DNA from: Planctomycetota bacterium
GTDB lineage: Bacteria; Planctomycetota; Planctomycetia; Gemmatales; Gemmataceae
NCBI GenBank assembly: GCA_009920765.1
Contig: RFZJ01000001.1
Location: forward strand, 1-64,000
Direction of reading: 5' to 3'
DNA: 64,000 nucleotides
The stretch's first letter is position 1; each line of letters begins with the position of its first letter. Of the stretch, positions 38,283 to 47,068 are shown piece by piece. The position numbers and the translations under genes were made by a program. Under the pieces are notes generated by a model. It did no database searches and was not told the origin of the DNA. It saw only the letters and a program-made list of their open reading frames with translations.

Positions 38283-38436
38283 GTCCGAGATCCTCCCGAA
38301 CCAAAAAATCTGGTTAATTAAATCCTAACATCATTATACTACCAAAAAATCCCATGCGACTAAAGCCGATAATTAATTTATGAGTAAAGGGATCTTGAAA
38401 AAAAAACTTAAGGAAATCGAATTGGGTTGGAGACAA

Positions 38437-39798
38437 TCATTTTTCAGAAATTAGCTTTAAAAGGATCGGGGAGATTTCTCCAGCGAGAAAGACTGATCCT
38501 GTGATGCATAAAATGCCGGGGTTGGGTGTTGAAAAAAAAGCTTTTCTTCCCGCTTCTTCTAAAGTTTCGCTAAGAAAAGCTTCTCCAGTGCTATTTTGGG
38601 TCCATAAATCTAACAATTCTGATGGCTTTGCCGCTCTTGGGCTGTTTATCGATTGCGCAAAGAAAACCTTGTTAAATATTCCAGAGAATTCCTGAAACAT
38701 GCCAGAAATGTCTTTGTCGGCACTAGCGCCAAAAAGTAGAACCCGCGGAACTTCAGGAAAGCTTTCTTTAATTGTTCGCACCAATGCCGCTGCGGAAGCA
38801 CGATTATGAGCACAATCAACCACAACCAAGGGACTCTTGCACATAACCTGCATTCGGGCTGGCCATACAGTATTTCCCAAACCCCAACGCACAGCTTCAT
38901 CTGAAATCACAACCCCCAAAAAACGCAATTCTTCCACCGCACTTACGACCAACGCAGCATTTGCAGCCTGATGCTCGCCCAGTAAACTTAATTCCATCAA
39001 TGGCCATTGTTTTTCCCGAGTTTTAATCTGAACAGATGGGGGAACGACCAAAGTCTTTTTAAAACTACCTGGATGATAATCCCAGGTAAAATCAACATTT
39101 GCTTGAACTAACTTAGCCCCTAACCTCGAGGTAGAATCTTCCATTACTTCCCTAGGCCCTGAGTTGCAAACTCCGCTGATGACCGGAACTCCAGGCTTAA
39201 TGATTCCAGCTTTTTCCCTGGCAATATGAATCAAAGTTGGGCCAAGTTGTTTTTCGTGATCAAAACTGATGGTGGTGACGATGGAAAGCAAGGGGTTGCA
39301 AATATTAGTGGAATCTAAACGGCCACCCAAACCTACCTCAAGAATAGCCAAATCTACTTTGCTTTCCAAAAAATAAATGAACGCAACAACGGTTGCAACT
39401 TCAAAAAAGGTGGGTATAAACCCAAGTTCCTTACACTCGGGAAACCCAATTACTTTTTTGATCTTTGCAAGAATTAAGTCTAGGGAATCTGGGGAAATAA
39501 TTTGACCATTGATACTAAATCGCTCTTCAACGTTAAATAGATGGGGGGAGGTATACAATCCGGTTCGCAAACCCTGATGCGAAAGAATTGCTGCAAGCAT
39601 TGCTGAAGTAGACCCTTTGCCTTTGCTACCCGCCACATGGACAAATTTAAGTTTTTTTTCCGGGTTACCGAGAAGGTCTAACAACTTGCGCATGCGGTCG
39701 AGTTTAAAATCATCCGGGGTGGGAAGACGATGCTCAAAATTAATCAAGCCGTACCAGAAGCCCCGGGGGGAATCATCAGGGTATTTTGAAGAAAGCAT
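38437..39798 (-). CDS. folC: Folylpolyglutamate synthase / dihydrofolate synthase
   Basis: A 453-residue Mur-ligase-type enzyme that adds glutamate to folates. Motifs are FVHVAGSKGKGSTSAML (ATP P-loop, residues 52-68), GLYTSPHLFNVEERFSING, LEVGLGGRLDSTN, ITTISFDHEKQLG and AGIIKPGVPVISG. The C-terminal domain has WPARMQVM and VVDCAHNRASA (substrate and ATP contacts). The length is normal for FolC. Upstream, 60 bases away, is the P-loop ATPase gene on the same strand, so folC may lie at the end of that transcript. Confidence 0.95.
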   Translation of the reverse strand: MLSSKYPDDSPRGFWYGLINFEHRLPTPDDFKLDRMRKLLDLLGNPEKKLKFVHVAGSKGKGSTSAMLAAILSHQGLRTGLYTSPHLFNVEERFSINGQIISPDSLDLILAKIKKVIGFPECKELGFIPTFFEVATVVAFIYFLESKVDLAILEVGLGGRLDSTNICNPLLSIVTTISFDHEKQLGPTLIHIAREKAGIIKPGVPVISGVCNSGPREVMEDSTSRLGAKLVQANVDFTWDYHPGSFKKTLVVPPSVQIKTREKQWPLMELSLLGEHQAANAALVVSAVEELRFLGVVISDEAVRWGLGNTVWPARMQVMCKSPLVVVDCAHNRASAAALVRTIKESFPEVPRVLLFGASADKDISGMFQEFSGIFNKVFFAQSINSPRAAKPSELLDLWTQNSTGEAFLSETLEEAGRKAFFSTPNPGILCITGSVFLAGEISPILLKLISEK

Positions 39799-39858
39799 AA
39801 ATACCGGCCCATCCCAAGATGGCTAAGGTTTGAAACAGGCAAAACGCCTACCTATAGC

Positions 39859-42111
39859 TTATTCACCTTGCACGGGCATGCAAATCTGCTCCAGCAACTT
39901 TTCACATTTTTCCTGAACCAAGTTGGCAAGATTAGGCAATGGTTGACCTTCGACCAACCCCTCTGCCAAGCTTGCTAAAATCCTTGGGAACGCATAAAGG
40001 GCAGCACAGCCATCCAGGGTGAGAGGTTCCATCCGACTATGCCTGCCTTTTTTCTCCATGTCTTGCCAAGCTTGTTTTCCCTTACCGACAAGCATCATGT
40101 CAGTTTCGGGTCGAAGAAGTATCAGATGATCAATTACTGCGGGTTCCAAATCCCACGCAGAAAGTTTAACTGTGAGATCTCTGGATTTTCCCTGACCATT
40201 TGCAAGAAAAAGACCAATCCCGACCTTCCATGGCTGCCCATCCCTGCAAACCCAATGGGCAAGAGTAATTGCGCCATAAGTAGGGTGGTCGCCAAATGTC
40301 CATTCCGACACCACATGCTGCAAACGCCATGGCCCAACTTTAATACCCTGATCATGACAAAGATGCAGCAAACTACCCAAACCGGCCTGCAATTCCTTGG
40401 TCGCACCAGCTAGGGCCCCTTCAGGCATCAACTGTTCCTTGGCAAGGGAAAACTCCTTTGCCCATAGCTGCCCCAAAGCTTCAGGGTGAAGCTCTTGTAT
40501 TCTTTTTCCATCCTTGATTCCCGCTTCAGCTTCATTTTTAAACTCTGAACCAACATTTGTTGGCAAACTATTTCTCTGCTCAACTTTTTCCATCTGCCCC
40601 TCTGGGGTCGCATCCAAAATAACCATGGATTTTACGCCTTCAGGCAGTTGATCTTTGGGAACTTCCATCTCTACGGAATCAACATGGTAGCCCACTGAGG
40701 CAGTTTGGCCCGAAGATGGTGGAGCAATCTCTGCGATTGAGGATTCACTTTCTGCTCCATAAACAATTTTGTCAAAAAAATGCCTGAACTGTTGAAGCAT
40801 ATCACGAAGTGTTGGTTCGGTTCGTGCGATGCGGTCGATTTGTTCCGAGGTAAATGGATAAAACTCTGGAAGGCTTTTAAAATTTGGCAAGCCATGAAGT
40901 GCAGGTTCAAGCCTGGCCATGACAACTTTCCGCACCAGTTCAAATGGAGGAGCCTCTAGCTTCATGCATTTGATTGTGCCATACCCTGGAACATGAACCG
41001 GATTATTAAGCCTGTCCTGAATATAACCATCAAGAGATGGAATGAATCTGTTCCATAGCCCCCGTTCTGCAAAAACTAGAAAGCTTATCCCATCAAGTTG
41101 ATGCATTGCTTTGACAATACCAGCGAAAAAAGTTTCAGCAGTTTTGTGGGCATCATCATTTCTTCGGGCAAGCAAAAGATCTTCCAATTGATCAAATGCT
41201 ATAACCACGGGTATTCGGAGCTCCTGCATGACTCCCATCATTGCCTTGAAAAGTGCAAGCACAAGATCCTGCCTGCATGGGTGCATTTTAAAATCCAGCT
41301 CTGCAAAACCATATGTCAGAAAGCTTGCCAATTCAGTTTCATCCTGAAGCAAAACCGACCTCGCAAAACCTTGCAAAATAGCATGGCGCATCATTGCGGC
41401 AGCATCATGGCCGGAAGTGCGATCCACATAATCGCAAACAAGCTCAAATGCTCGATTGCAAGTTAATCCAGCTTCGTCGCAAAGCTTACGCACCATTCCA
41501 GGCGACTTTGCATCCTGACTTGGTCGAGATAACGCATCTATCAACCATTGGGTTCTTTCAAGGGCCTGAGTACTGCCTAGACCGAAAGTTTTTGCAATCC
41601 ATCCCAAGCCGGGCAGAGGAAAAAGATCAAGCCTTTCATCTGAGGAAAGCTCAACCAGAGTGCGGCTTAAAAGCATTCTAATCAATTGCTCGCCCACATA
41701 TTCGAGCGGCCTGCTGTTTCTTTGCTTGCCGCCACCTAGCAAGGTGTCGAGCAATTGAAACAACAAATACTCTAAAAAATCAGTGTCCCGTTGATAAGAG
41801 CCGGGTGTAACAAGTAATTGCCAATTGCCTTCCATTCCGTGTTTGATGGAGTGCAAAAGGTGAGTTTTACCTGCGCCTTTATTCCCAAGAATTGGAACCA
41901 CTTCGGAATGCGTATTAGGGGTGTATCTGTACTGGTCAACAACCCTTAGTAATTGCTCACGCTCGCGGGCATAAAGTTCTGGAACATGATAAATAGAACA
42001 AACTTCATCATCCGGATTGCGGGCAAAGTAATTCCTAAACGGGTTGCCCTGGCGCTTTAGCCAGTCGATCGCATTCTGATTATTTGTTTCGTTGATTAAA
42101 AGTTGGGACAT
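39859..42111 (-). CDS. Large P-loop ATPase of unknown function (second gene of a two-gene cassette)
   Basis: A 750-residue protein. Walker A GNKGAGKT is at residues 76-83, and a Walker B-like VVIAFDQLED is at 302-311, giving an AAA+/STAND-like ATPase core of about 450 residues. A helical lid region (TSEQIDRIARTEPTLRDML) follows, then an acidic linker (about 490-580) and a C-terminal domain whose segments WRLQHVVSEWTFGDHPTYGA and WDLEPAVIDHLILLRPETD resemble the substrate-recognition or nuclease-like modules of large ATPases, though no catalytic motif is evident. ATG 42111 has GGAG just upstream. It starts 19 bases after the winged-helix-like gene, so the two are one unit. Function unknown. 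Confidence 0.75.
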   Translation of the reverse strand: MSQLLINETNNQNAIDWLKRQGNPFRNYFARNPDDEVCSIYHVPELYAREREQLLRVVDQYRYTPNTHSEVVPILGNKGAGKTHLLHSIKHGMEGNWQLLVTPGSYQRDTDFLEYLLFQLLDTLLGGGKQRNSRPLEYVGEQLIRMLLSRTLVELSSDERLDLFPLPGLGWIAKTFGLGSTQALERTQWLIDALSRPSQDAKSPGMVRKLCDEAGLTCNRAFELVCDYVDRTSGHDAAAMMRHAILQGFARSVLLQDETELASFLTYGFAELDFKMHPCRQDLVLALFKAMMGVMQELRIPVVIAFDQLEDLLLARRNDDAHKTAETFFAGIVKAMHQLDGISFLVFAERGLWNRFIPSLDGYIQDRLNNPVHVPGYGTIKCMKLEAPPFELVRKVVMARLEPALHGLPNFKSLPEFYPFTSEQIDRIARTEPTLRDMLQQFRHFFDKIVYGAESESSIAEIAPPSSGQTASVGYHVDSVEMEVPKDQLPEGVKSMVILDATPEGQMEKVEQRNSLPTNVGSEFKNEAEAGIKDGKRIQELHPEALGQLWAKEFSLAKEQLMPEGALAGATKELQAGLGSLLHLCHDQGIKVGPWRLQHVVSEWTFGDHPTYGAITLAHWVCRDGQPWKVGIGLFLANGQGKSRDLTVKLSAWDLEPAVIDHLILLRPETDMMLVGKGKQAWQDMEKKGRHSRMEPLTLDGCAALYAFPRILASLAEGLVEGQPLPNLANLVQEKCEKLLEQICMPVQGE

Positions 42112-42130
42112 AAAAACTCCATTTGGTAAA

Positions 42131-42859
42131 TCAGCCAGCACTGCACAAGGCAAATGAACTGTCATCCGGATTAAATACCGCAGCAGGCCCCAAGCTTGCG
42201 TAACATGCAATCTCATGGCCAGCCATCAAGGCTAACTCAGGTTTGGGAATTTCATAAAGTGGCCCTGTCCAAGGGTGCAACTCAACAAGTTTCTTATGCC
42301 TTAGATTACGCAGGGCATCATGAAAAGCACCCGGCGTAACACCGGAGCAACGAGATGATAACTGTTGATAAAGATAATAAAGTTGACAATCCCCCGCCCT
42401 GCCCGCATCACTCCACTCCTTCAAAAGAATTAAGATATGCTTAGAGGTGGAGTTAAAATCTTCCGCTATTGGTGCTCCCAATTTCAGAGCTATCAACCCA
42501 GCGGTTTTCTCCAAAGAATGGTAGAACACAGCATCATCAGTTCCAGATTTATTTAGACCCTTTTCACCTGAAGATTCAATGATTGCTGCTGCATTTTCAA
42601 GCAATTTATCAATCTTAATTCCTTCCATTACTGAACGAATACCCCAACAGGTTATCTTGACCATTTCTGTAAAGGGCTTGGTTGATTGCTCGACAACTTT
42701 CAACAGGCGATTCTCAAGACAATATTTCGCTGCAACTTTTCCAGACGCAGATAGCGGAAACAACCCCTGCACACCTTTTTTGTTAAATAGAGAGCAAACG
42801 CCGGCGGATTCCAAGGCATAGCTTAAGGCTTGCAATATGATGATTTGTTGATCGGCCAC
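42131..42859 (-). CDS. Unknown protein with winged-helix-like C-terminus (first gene of ATPase cassette)
   Basis: A 242-residue protein starting at GTG 42859 behind a very strong Shine-Dalgarno (AAGGAGG). I do not recognise a family. The N-terminal half is helical (ILQALSYALESAG, KLLENAAAIIESSG). The segment LYYLYQQLSSRCSGVTPGAFHDALRNLRHKKLVELHPW (near 165-202) has the helix-turn-helix plus wing pattern of a winged-helix domain. It precedes the large P-loop ATPase by 19 bases. By analogy with other small-winged-helix plus ATPase pairs it may load or regulate the ATPase on DNA. This is inference. Confidence 0.65.
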   Translation of the reverse strand: MADQQIIILQALSYALESAGVCSLFNKKGVQGLFPLSASGKVAAKYCLENRLLKVVEQSTKPFTEMVKITCWGIRSVMEGIKIDKLLENAAAIIESSGEKGLNKSGTDDAVFYHSLEKTAGLIALKLGAPIAEDFNSTSKHILILLKEWSDAGRAGDCQLYYLYQQLSSRCSGVTPGAFHDALRNLRHKKLVELHPWTGPLYEIPKPELALMAGHEIACYASLGPAAVFNPDDSSFALCSAG

Positions 42860-43035
42860 GCCCCCTCCTTGGGTTTGAAGTTAGCCCGCCTAAAATCCAC
42901 TTCTTCCATGAAGTACCACAATCAGGCCATATTCCATGAGTAAGATAGCTTTTTTTCGACCAGAAAGGCAAGATCACAAAAGACCCCAAACCATAAAGCC
43001 TTGAGACTCAAAAACAGAAAAACATCAACCAAGGC

Positions 43036-43058
43036 AAAAAGGGAAGCCTGGAGGCTTT
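43036..43058 (-). terminator. Probable terminator of the LOG operon
   Basis: AAGCC (43044-43048) pairs with GGCTT (43053-43057) around a 4-base loop. Read on the minus strand it is followed by CCC and five T (43040-43036). It lies about 40 bases past the LOG-family stop and separates that operon from the winged-helix/ATPase cassette. Confidence 0.5.
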
Positions 43059-43097
43059 AGGAGTCTATCTACAATTTGAAATAAGGCCAGAATAATT

Positions 43098-43685
43098 TTA
43101 AGGCGTTAGATCAATATCAAGCTCTTTAAGTTTCGCGCCCTGCAAAATCAAATCCAACAGTTCATCAGGCTGTGCAGCAACCAATAAGAGTTGCCTGAAC
43201 TTTGGTTTTACAAACCCTTGTTCAATCATTTGATCAATCCATACGAGCAATGGATCAAAAAAACTCCCAGTATTTAATATTCCGATTGGATTATGATGAA
43301 TACCAAGCTGTGCCCAGGTAAGTATTTCGAACAATTCATCGCAGGTTCCAAAACCTCCAGGCAAGGCAATAAAAGCATCGGATTTCGAAGCCATCAGAGC
43401 TTTTCTTTCATGCATGGAATCAACAATAAACAATTCAGAAAGGCCTTTGTGGGCAACCTCTTTTTCAACCAATTTGGTCGGAATAACCCCAATGACATAG
43501 CCATTCGCAGCAAGGCACGCATCAGCAACAACACCCATTAAGCCAATATTGCCTGCGCCATAAACCAGTTTAATTTTTCTTTGGGCAAGCAATGTTCCCA
43601 ATTGTGAAGCAGCACTGGCAAAGATGGGATTATTTCCACACCTAGAGCCGCAAAAAACGCTTAAGCTTCCGATTTTAACTGACAT
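43098..43685 (-). CDS. LOG family protein (nucleoside 5'-monophosphate phosphoribohydrolase-like)
   Basis: A 195-residue Rossmann-like protein of the LOG/TIGR00730 family, which cleaves the glycosidic bond of cytokinin riboside monophosphates or purine monophosphates. The signature motif is PGGFGTCDELFE, preceded by SMHERKALM, which contributes the catalytic Arg. The N-terminus has SVFCGSRCG and LVYGAGNIGLMGVVADA. AAGGGG lies before the ATG. It starts 9 bases after the histidine kinase gene on the same strand, so it is the last gene of that operon, an unusual position for a LOG protein. Confidence 0.92.
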   Translation of the reverse strand: MSVKIGSLSVFCGSRCGNNPIFASAASQLGTLLAQRKIKLVYGAGNIGLMGVVADACLAANGYVIGVIPTKLVEKEVAHKGLSELFIVDSMHERKALMASKSDAFIALPGGFGTCDELFEILTWAQLGIHHNPIGILNTGSFFDPLLVWIDQMIEQGFVKPKFRQLLLVAAQPDELLDLILQGAKLKELDIDLTP

Positions 43686-43694
43686 AAAAGCCCC

Positions 43695-45260
43695 TTACAA
43701 AGCCATCGCGTAATTTATTTTAAAAGTTGTTCCTAAACCTTTTTGCGAAGAAACAGTCATTTTCCCGCCCGACTTGTCAAGCACCGATTGCACAAAAGAA
43801 AGCCCTAGTCCCATGCCCGAGCCAAGGCCCTCAAATATGGCACTTTCCCTGCGAGTAGAAAAATAAGCTTCAGTACACCTTGCAATTACCTCAGGGTTCA
43901 TTCCTGCCCCGTTATCCTGCACTTCCAAAACAATATTATTTGAAACAGAAAAAAGACTGAAGGAAATCCTGCCTCGCCATGCTGCTGCCTCGATTATCGT
44001 TGCTTTCGACTTTTGTATATCTTGAAGTTGCTGGCTTCGCGCCTGATCACGCAAAGCAAGACGCTGTTCAAAAATAGCATCGCGGGCATTGAATATCAGA
44101 TTTTCAAGAATCTGCTGGAGGTGGGAGGGATCAGCCTTGATAAAGATTTCACTTTCTGGCTGGGTAACAAATTCTAGATCTATTTTCCATTTATCATTCG
44201 CAAGAGCTTCCCAATTGGCAACAGTACGATTAACCAACTCTTTCAGATCAAAGCGCACAGGCTCAAATTTGTCATCCTGCCTCCGAACTGCACGCAAAAT
44301 TTGTTCCAGTCTACCTGCGACTGCTCCAAGTGTATTTTCCACTTCAACCAATATGGAGGAGGTATTTTGATCAAGCTCCTTGTTAGCTGTACATCTTCGA
44401 AGCAAATCCAACGGGCGAACCAAAAGATTCTTTATATTATGGGCATAGGAACCGGCCATAATACCCACACCTGCATACATTTGAGACCTTAATTCTATGG
44501 CATCTTTTTCTGCTGCTTTTGCAACCAATTGCTGTGCAAGCATTTCTTTTTCCGCCAATTCTGCAGCCTGTTTTACCTTTTGCGACTGAACAAACCTGGC
44601 CCGCTCCCGAAAATAGCTATAAAAAGACTGCAATGTTACAGCAAGAGCCAAACCACATACCACAATAAAAAGCCAGCGACCACGAGAAAGCTTTTCCTGC
44701 TCGATTGCCCTTCTACGATCGTAGGCATGAAGTTGATAATAAAGTTTTACCCGAGTATTTTCAGCAATCATGTATTCAAGAAGTTGACATTGTTCTGCCT
44801 GAAAAGGAAAGCCCGAAGCCCAGCTTATCGGGCGGTCAGATTCCTCCGCAATATTAATTTCGATTTCATAAAAAGTTGGAAACAAAGGAAGAATACCAGG
44901 GTGAATTTTAGTCGGTGGTTCACCAAGGGCGCGAAGATGCTGATAAATTTCTTCCCTGCGAACCAATGCCAATTGTTTTAATCCATCCTGCAATGGTTCT
45001 AACTCAATGTTTTTAGTAATTGTGAGTTTACGATAATCATCAACCAATTCTGGCAATGATTTCCGGAAGACCCTGGCCTCTTCAAGCCATTCTTTCAAAA
45101 TATTTTGCTCATACTTTGCCTCTCCCTTAATCCAAAAAAACAAGGCATCGGAAATAGCAAACAAAGCAAAAGCCCAAAAGAACAAAGGCAAAAGAAAAAG
45201 ATACCAACCCGGCCGCGGGAAAAATGTTTTTTCCTGGGGTAAAAGACCGGAATTCTTCAC
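43695..45260 (-). CDS. Membrane sensor histidine kinase
   Basis: A 521-residue kinase. A first membrane segment lies at about 17-40 (YLFLLPLFFWAFALFAISDA). An extracytoplasmic sensor of about 150 residues follows with no domain I can name, and a second membrane segment near 197-217 (WLFIVVCGLALAVTLQSF). Coiled coil leads to the phospho-acceptor H-box SYAHNIKNLL, with H followed by the usual xxxN. The ATPase domain has NLIFNARDAI (N), DNGAGM (G1) and GSGMGLGLSFV (G2). It begins at GTG 45260, overlapping the previous stop by 4 bases (GTGA). No response regulator lies in the operon or anywhere in the window. Confidence 0.92.
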   Translation of the reverse strand: MKNSGLLPQEKTFFPRPGWYLFLLPLFFWAFALFAISDALFFWIKGEAKYEQNILKEWLEEARVFRKSLPELVDDYRKLTITKNIELEPLQDGLKQLALVRREEIYQHLRALGEPPTKIHPGILPLFPTFYEIEINIAEESDRPISWASGFPFQAEQCQLLEYMIAENTRVKLYYQLHAYDRRRAIEQEKLSRGRWLFIVVCGLALAVTLQSFYSYFRERARFVQSQKVKQAAELAEKEMLAQQLVAKAAEKDAIELRSQMYAGVGIMAGSYAHNIKNLLVRPLDLLRRCTANKELDQNTSSILVEVENTLGAVAGRLEQILRAVRRQDDKFEPVRFDLKELVNRTVANWEALANDKWKIDLEFVTQPESEIFIKADPSHLQQILENLIFNARDAIFEQRLALRDQARSQQLQDIQKSKATIIEAAAWRGRISFSLFSVSNNIVLEVQDNGAGMNPEVIARCTEAYFSTRRESAIFEGLGSGMGLGLSFVQSVLDKSGGKMTVSSQKGLGTTFKINYAMAL

Positions 45261-46894
45261 CTTTTGACCCTCGAACTTAATGACAATTCTGACCTAAGAA
45301 TAGGCAAAGGAAGTTGATTTTTACCTTGGGAAAGCAAGGACCAAATTTCCAATTTTGCTGAAGTTCGATCGTTTGGATCTAACAAGGGTTTAAGAACCCC
45401 GATAAATTCTCCCGTACCTGCATTGCGATTTCCTACAGCATCAAACAAGGGCGTTCCTTTTTCTACCGTAACCCGTTCCCCATCCCAGGTAAGTTTTTTG
45501 AGATGCAATGACAAATCCACATTATCAATAAAAAGGCCCGGAAGAAGTCCCTCGAGAATCTGCCTCGAAAAAATCAATTCTTCGGTACTAGTGGCCTGGG
45601 CCAAAAGCCCCGTATCCGCCCAATCATTGATAGGTCTGAATCCCGCATCAGTGGAAACAGGATTTGCATGGCTGAAAAAAACCACTTTACAAGGCAGTTC
45701 GGAAACCGGCCATGCAACTTCACGATCACGGTAAACTGAATTCAAGGAAAGGGCATCACCAGTTACAACGACCATTTTTTGGGCTACTTTTGCATCGGAA
45801 AGAGAAAGTTCACGTAAAAATCTTCTGGCTTGCAGTGCCTGCGAACCAACAACCATCAAAGGGCGCATTTGCCCCGGCTTCAGGTTGATATCCAAAAGTA
45901 AAAATCTCAATGCTTCTTTTTCAAAACGATTTGCTGCATATCGAACACCAATGCTTGAATCAATAATTTGAGGAATTGGTGGTATGTTCATTTTAAATGC
46001 TGATGCTTTTTCTCCCAGCATTTCCAATGGAGGTGCCAAAATAAATGCAAAATTGCTGTTCTGCTGGGCTAATATCGTGGATGAAGCCCAACAATACGCT
46101 GCCAAACCATCTAACACTGTTTGCTTGTTAAGAGATGCCCAAAATGTTGCGACAAAATCACGCGCATAAGAATCGTCTTCCCATAAAACAATATGAACCG
46201 GGTCAGAATCCGGCTTCAAGTCTGGTTTAGACCAAAGCAAACGGATTATTGCATCAGACATGATTCGATTATCAAAACCAAAACGAAAAGTTTTTTCAGG
46301 GTAAATCCCCATTAACCCAATGTCCTCAGCAAGGTTGGGACCAAAAGTTCCATTAAAATCCGAAGCAAGTGTATTGGAGGAAGCTGTGGTAAGAATAAGC
46401 GGGGGTGGTTTCACAACATTTAATTTCGCAGAAACCTTGGATACGGCTTGAACTATTGCCATGGCATCGTCTGTTGTTGGTCCCGCAACAATTGCAGAAG
46501 GAATTATGGTTCGGGAGAATAATTTTTTCATCCAGTCTTCGTACTTCATGTCGCTGGAAATTTTGTACCACTTTACAATGATTGTCAGACTCGAATCCGG
46601 GTGTGATATTTTGAAAAAAGGAACACTCGCAGTTAATTCGGGAAAAGTCTGACTTCCTGTTTCAAACCTAACCTTGGCAAGAAAAGAATCAGGATGATTT
46701 CTCAACAATTTGCCCGAGGATACCAGCCTTTCCCATGCAGATGAGGAACTTGCAGGGTAAACCCATGCTATTTCTTTTTGATTGGGTTCCAGTTCCTCAC
46801 CTTTGCTTTTGAATAGAACCGGCTTCCACCAAAAAAGCAGAGCAAGCACCAATACAAAACCAAACAAAAACACTTTACGCAAGAAATCCCTCAT
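45257..46894 (-). CDS. Membrane-anchored periplasmic-binding-protein-like receptor
   Basis: A 545-residue protein with one N-terminal membrane anchor (FLFGFVLVLALLFWW, residues 9-24). The rest resembles a type I periplasmic binding protein of the amino-acid/ABC receptor kind: AIVAGPTTDDAMAIVQAVSK, PLILTTASSNTL, HIVLWEDDSYARDFVATF, PLMVVGSQALQARRFL. No ABC permease or ATPase is nearby. Its stop overlaps the histidine kinase start, so it very likely acts as the ligand-sensing partner of that kinase. Ligand unknown. It diverges from zwf. Confidence 0.75.
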   Translation of the reverse strand: MRDFLRKVFLFGFVLVLALLFWWKPVLFKSKGEELEPNQKEIAWVYPASSSSAWERLVSSGKLLRNHPDSFLAKVRFETGSQTFPELTASVPFFKISHPDSSLTIIVKWYKISSDMKYEDWMKKLFSRTIIPSAIVAGPTTDDAMAIVQAVSKVSAKLNVVKPPPLILTTASSNTLASDFNGTFGPNLAEDIGLMGIYPEKTFRFGFDNRIMSDAIIRLLWSKPDLKPDSDPVHIVLWEDDSYARDFVATFWASLNKQTVLDGLAAYCWASSTILAQQNSNFAFILAPPLEMLGEKASAFKMNIPPIPQIIDSSIGVRYAANRFEKEALRFLLLDINLKPGQMRPLMVVGSQALQARRFLRELSLSDAKVAQKMVVVTGDALSLNSVYRDREVAWPVSELPCKVVFFSHANPVSTDAGFRPINDWADTGLLAQATSTEELIFSRQILEGLLPGLFIDNVDLSLHLKKLTWDGERVTVEKGTPLFDAVGNRNAGTGEFIGVLKPLLDPNDRTSAKLEIWSLLSQGKNQLPLPILRSELSLSSRVKR

Positions 46895-47068
46895 TCCAGT
46901 AAAAAAGTATTTGTTGCTACCCGCTACAACATTTATTTTACCTTCCTAAAATTTCAAATGTCTGTCATAATCCATAAATTGTTTACAAGGATTATTTGGA
47001 AAGACCTTCGGGTGTATTGTAGTGTTCTTTCCAAAATATCTCCTTATCTAGTTTCAATAAGGTTTTTT

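Noticed and set aside
39859-42859. Calling the winged-helix/ATPase pair a known anti-phage system
   Set aside because: No nuclease, methyltransferase, toxin or mobile-element gene accompanies it and neither protein matches a defence family I can name with confidence.
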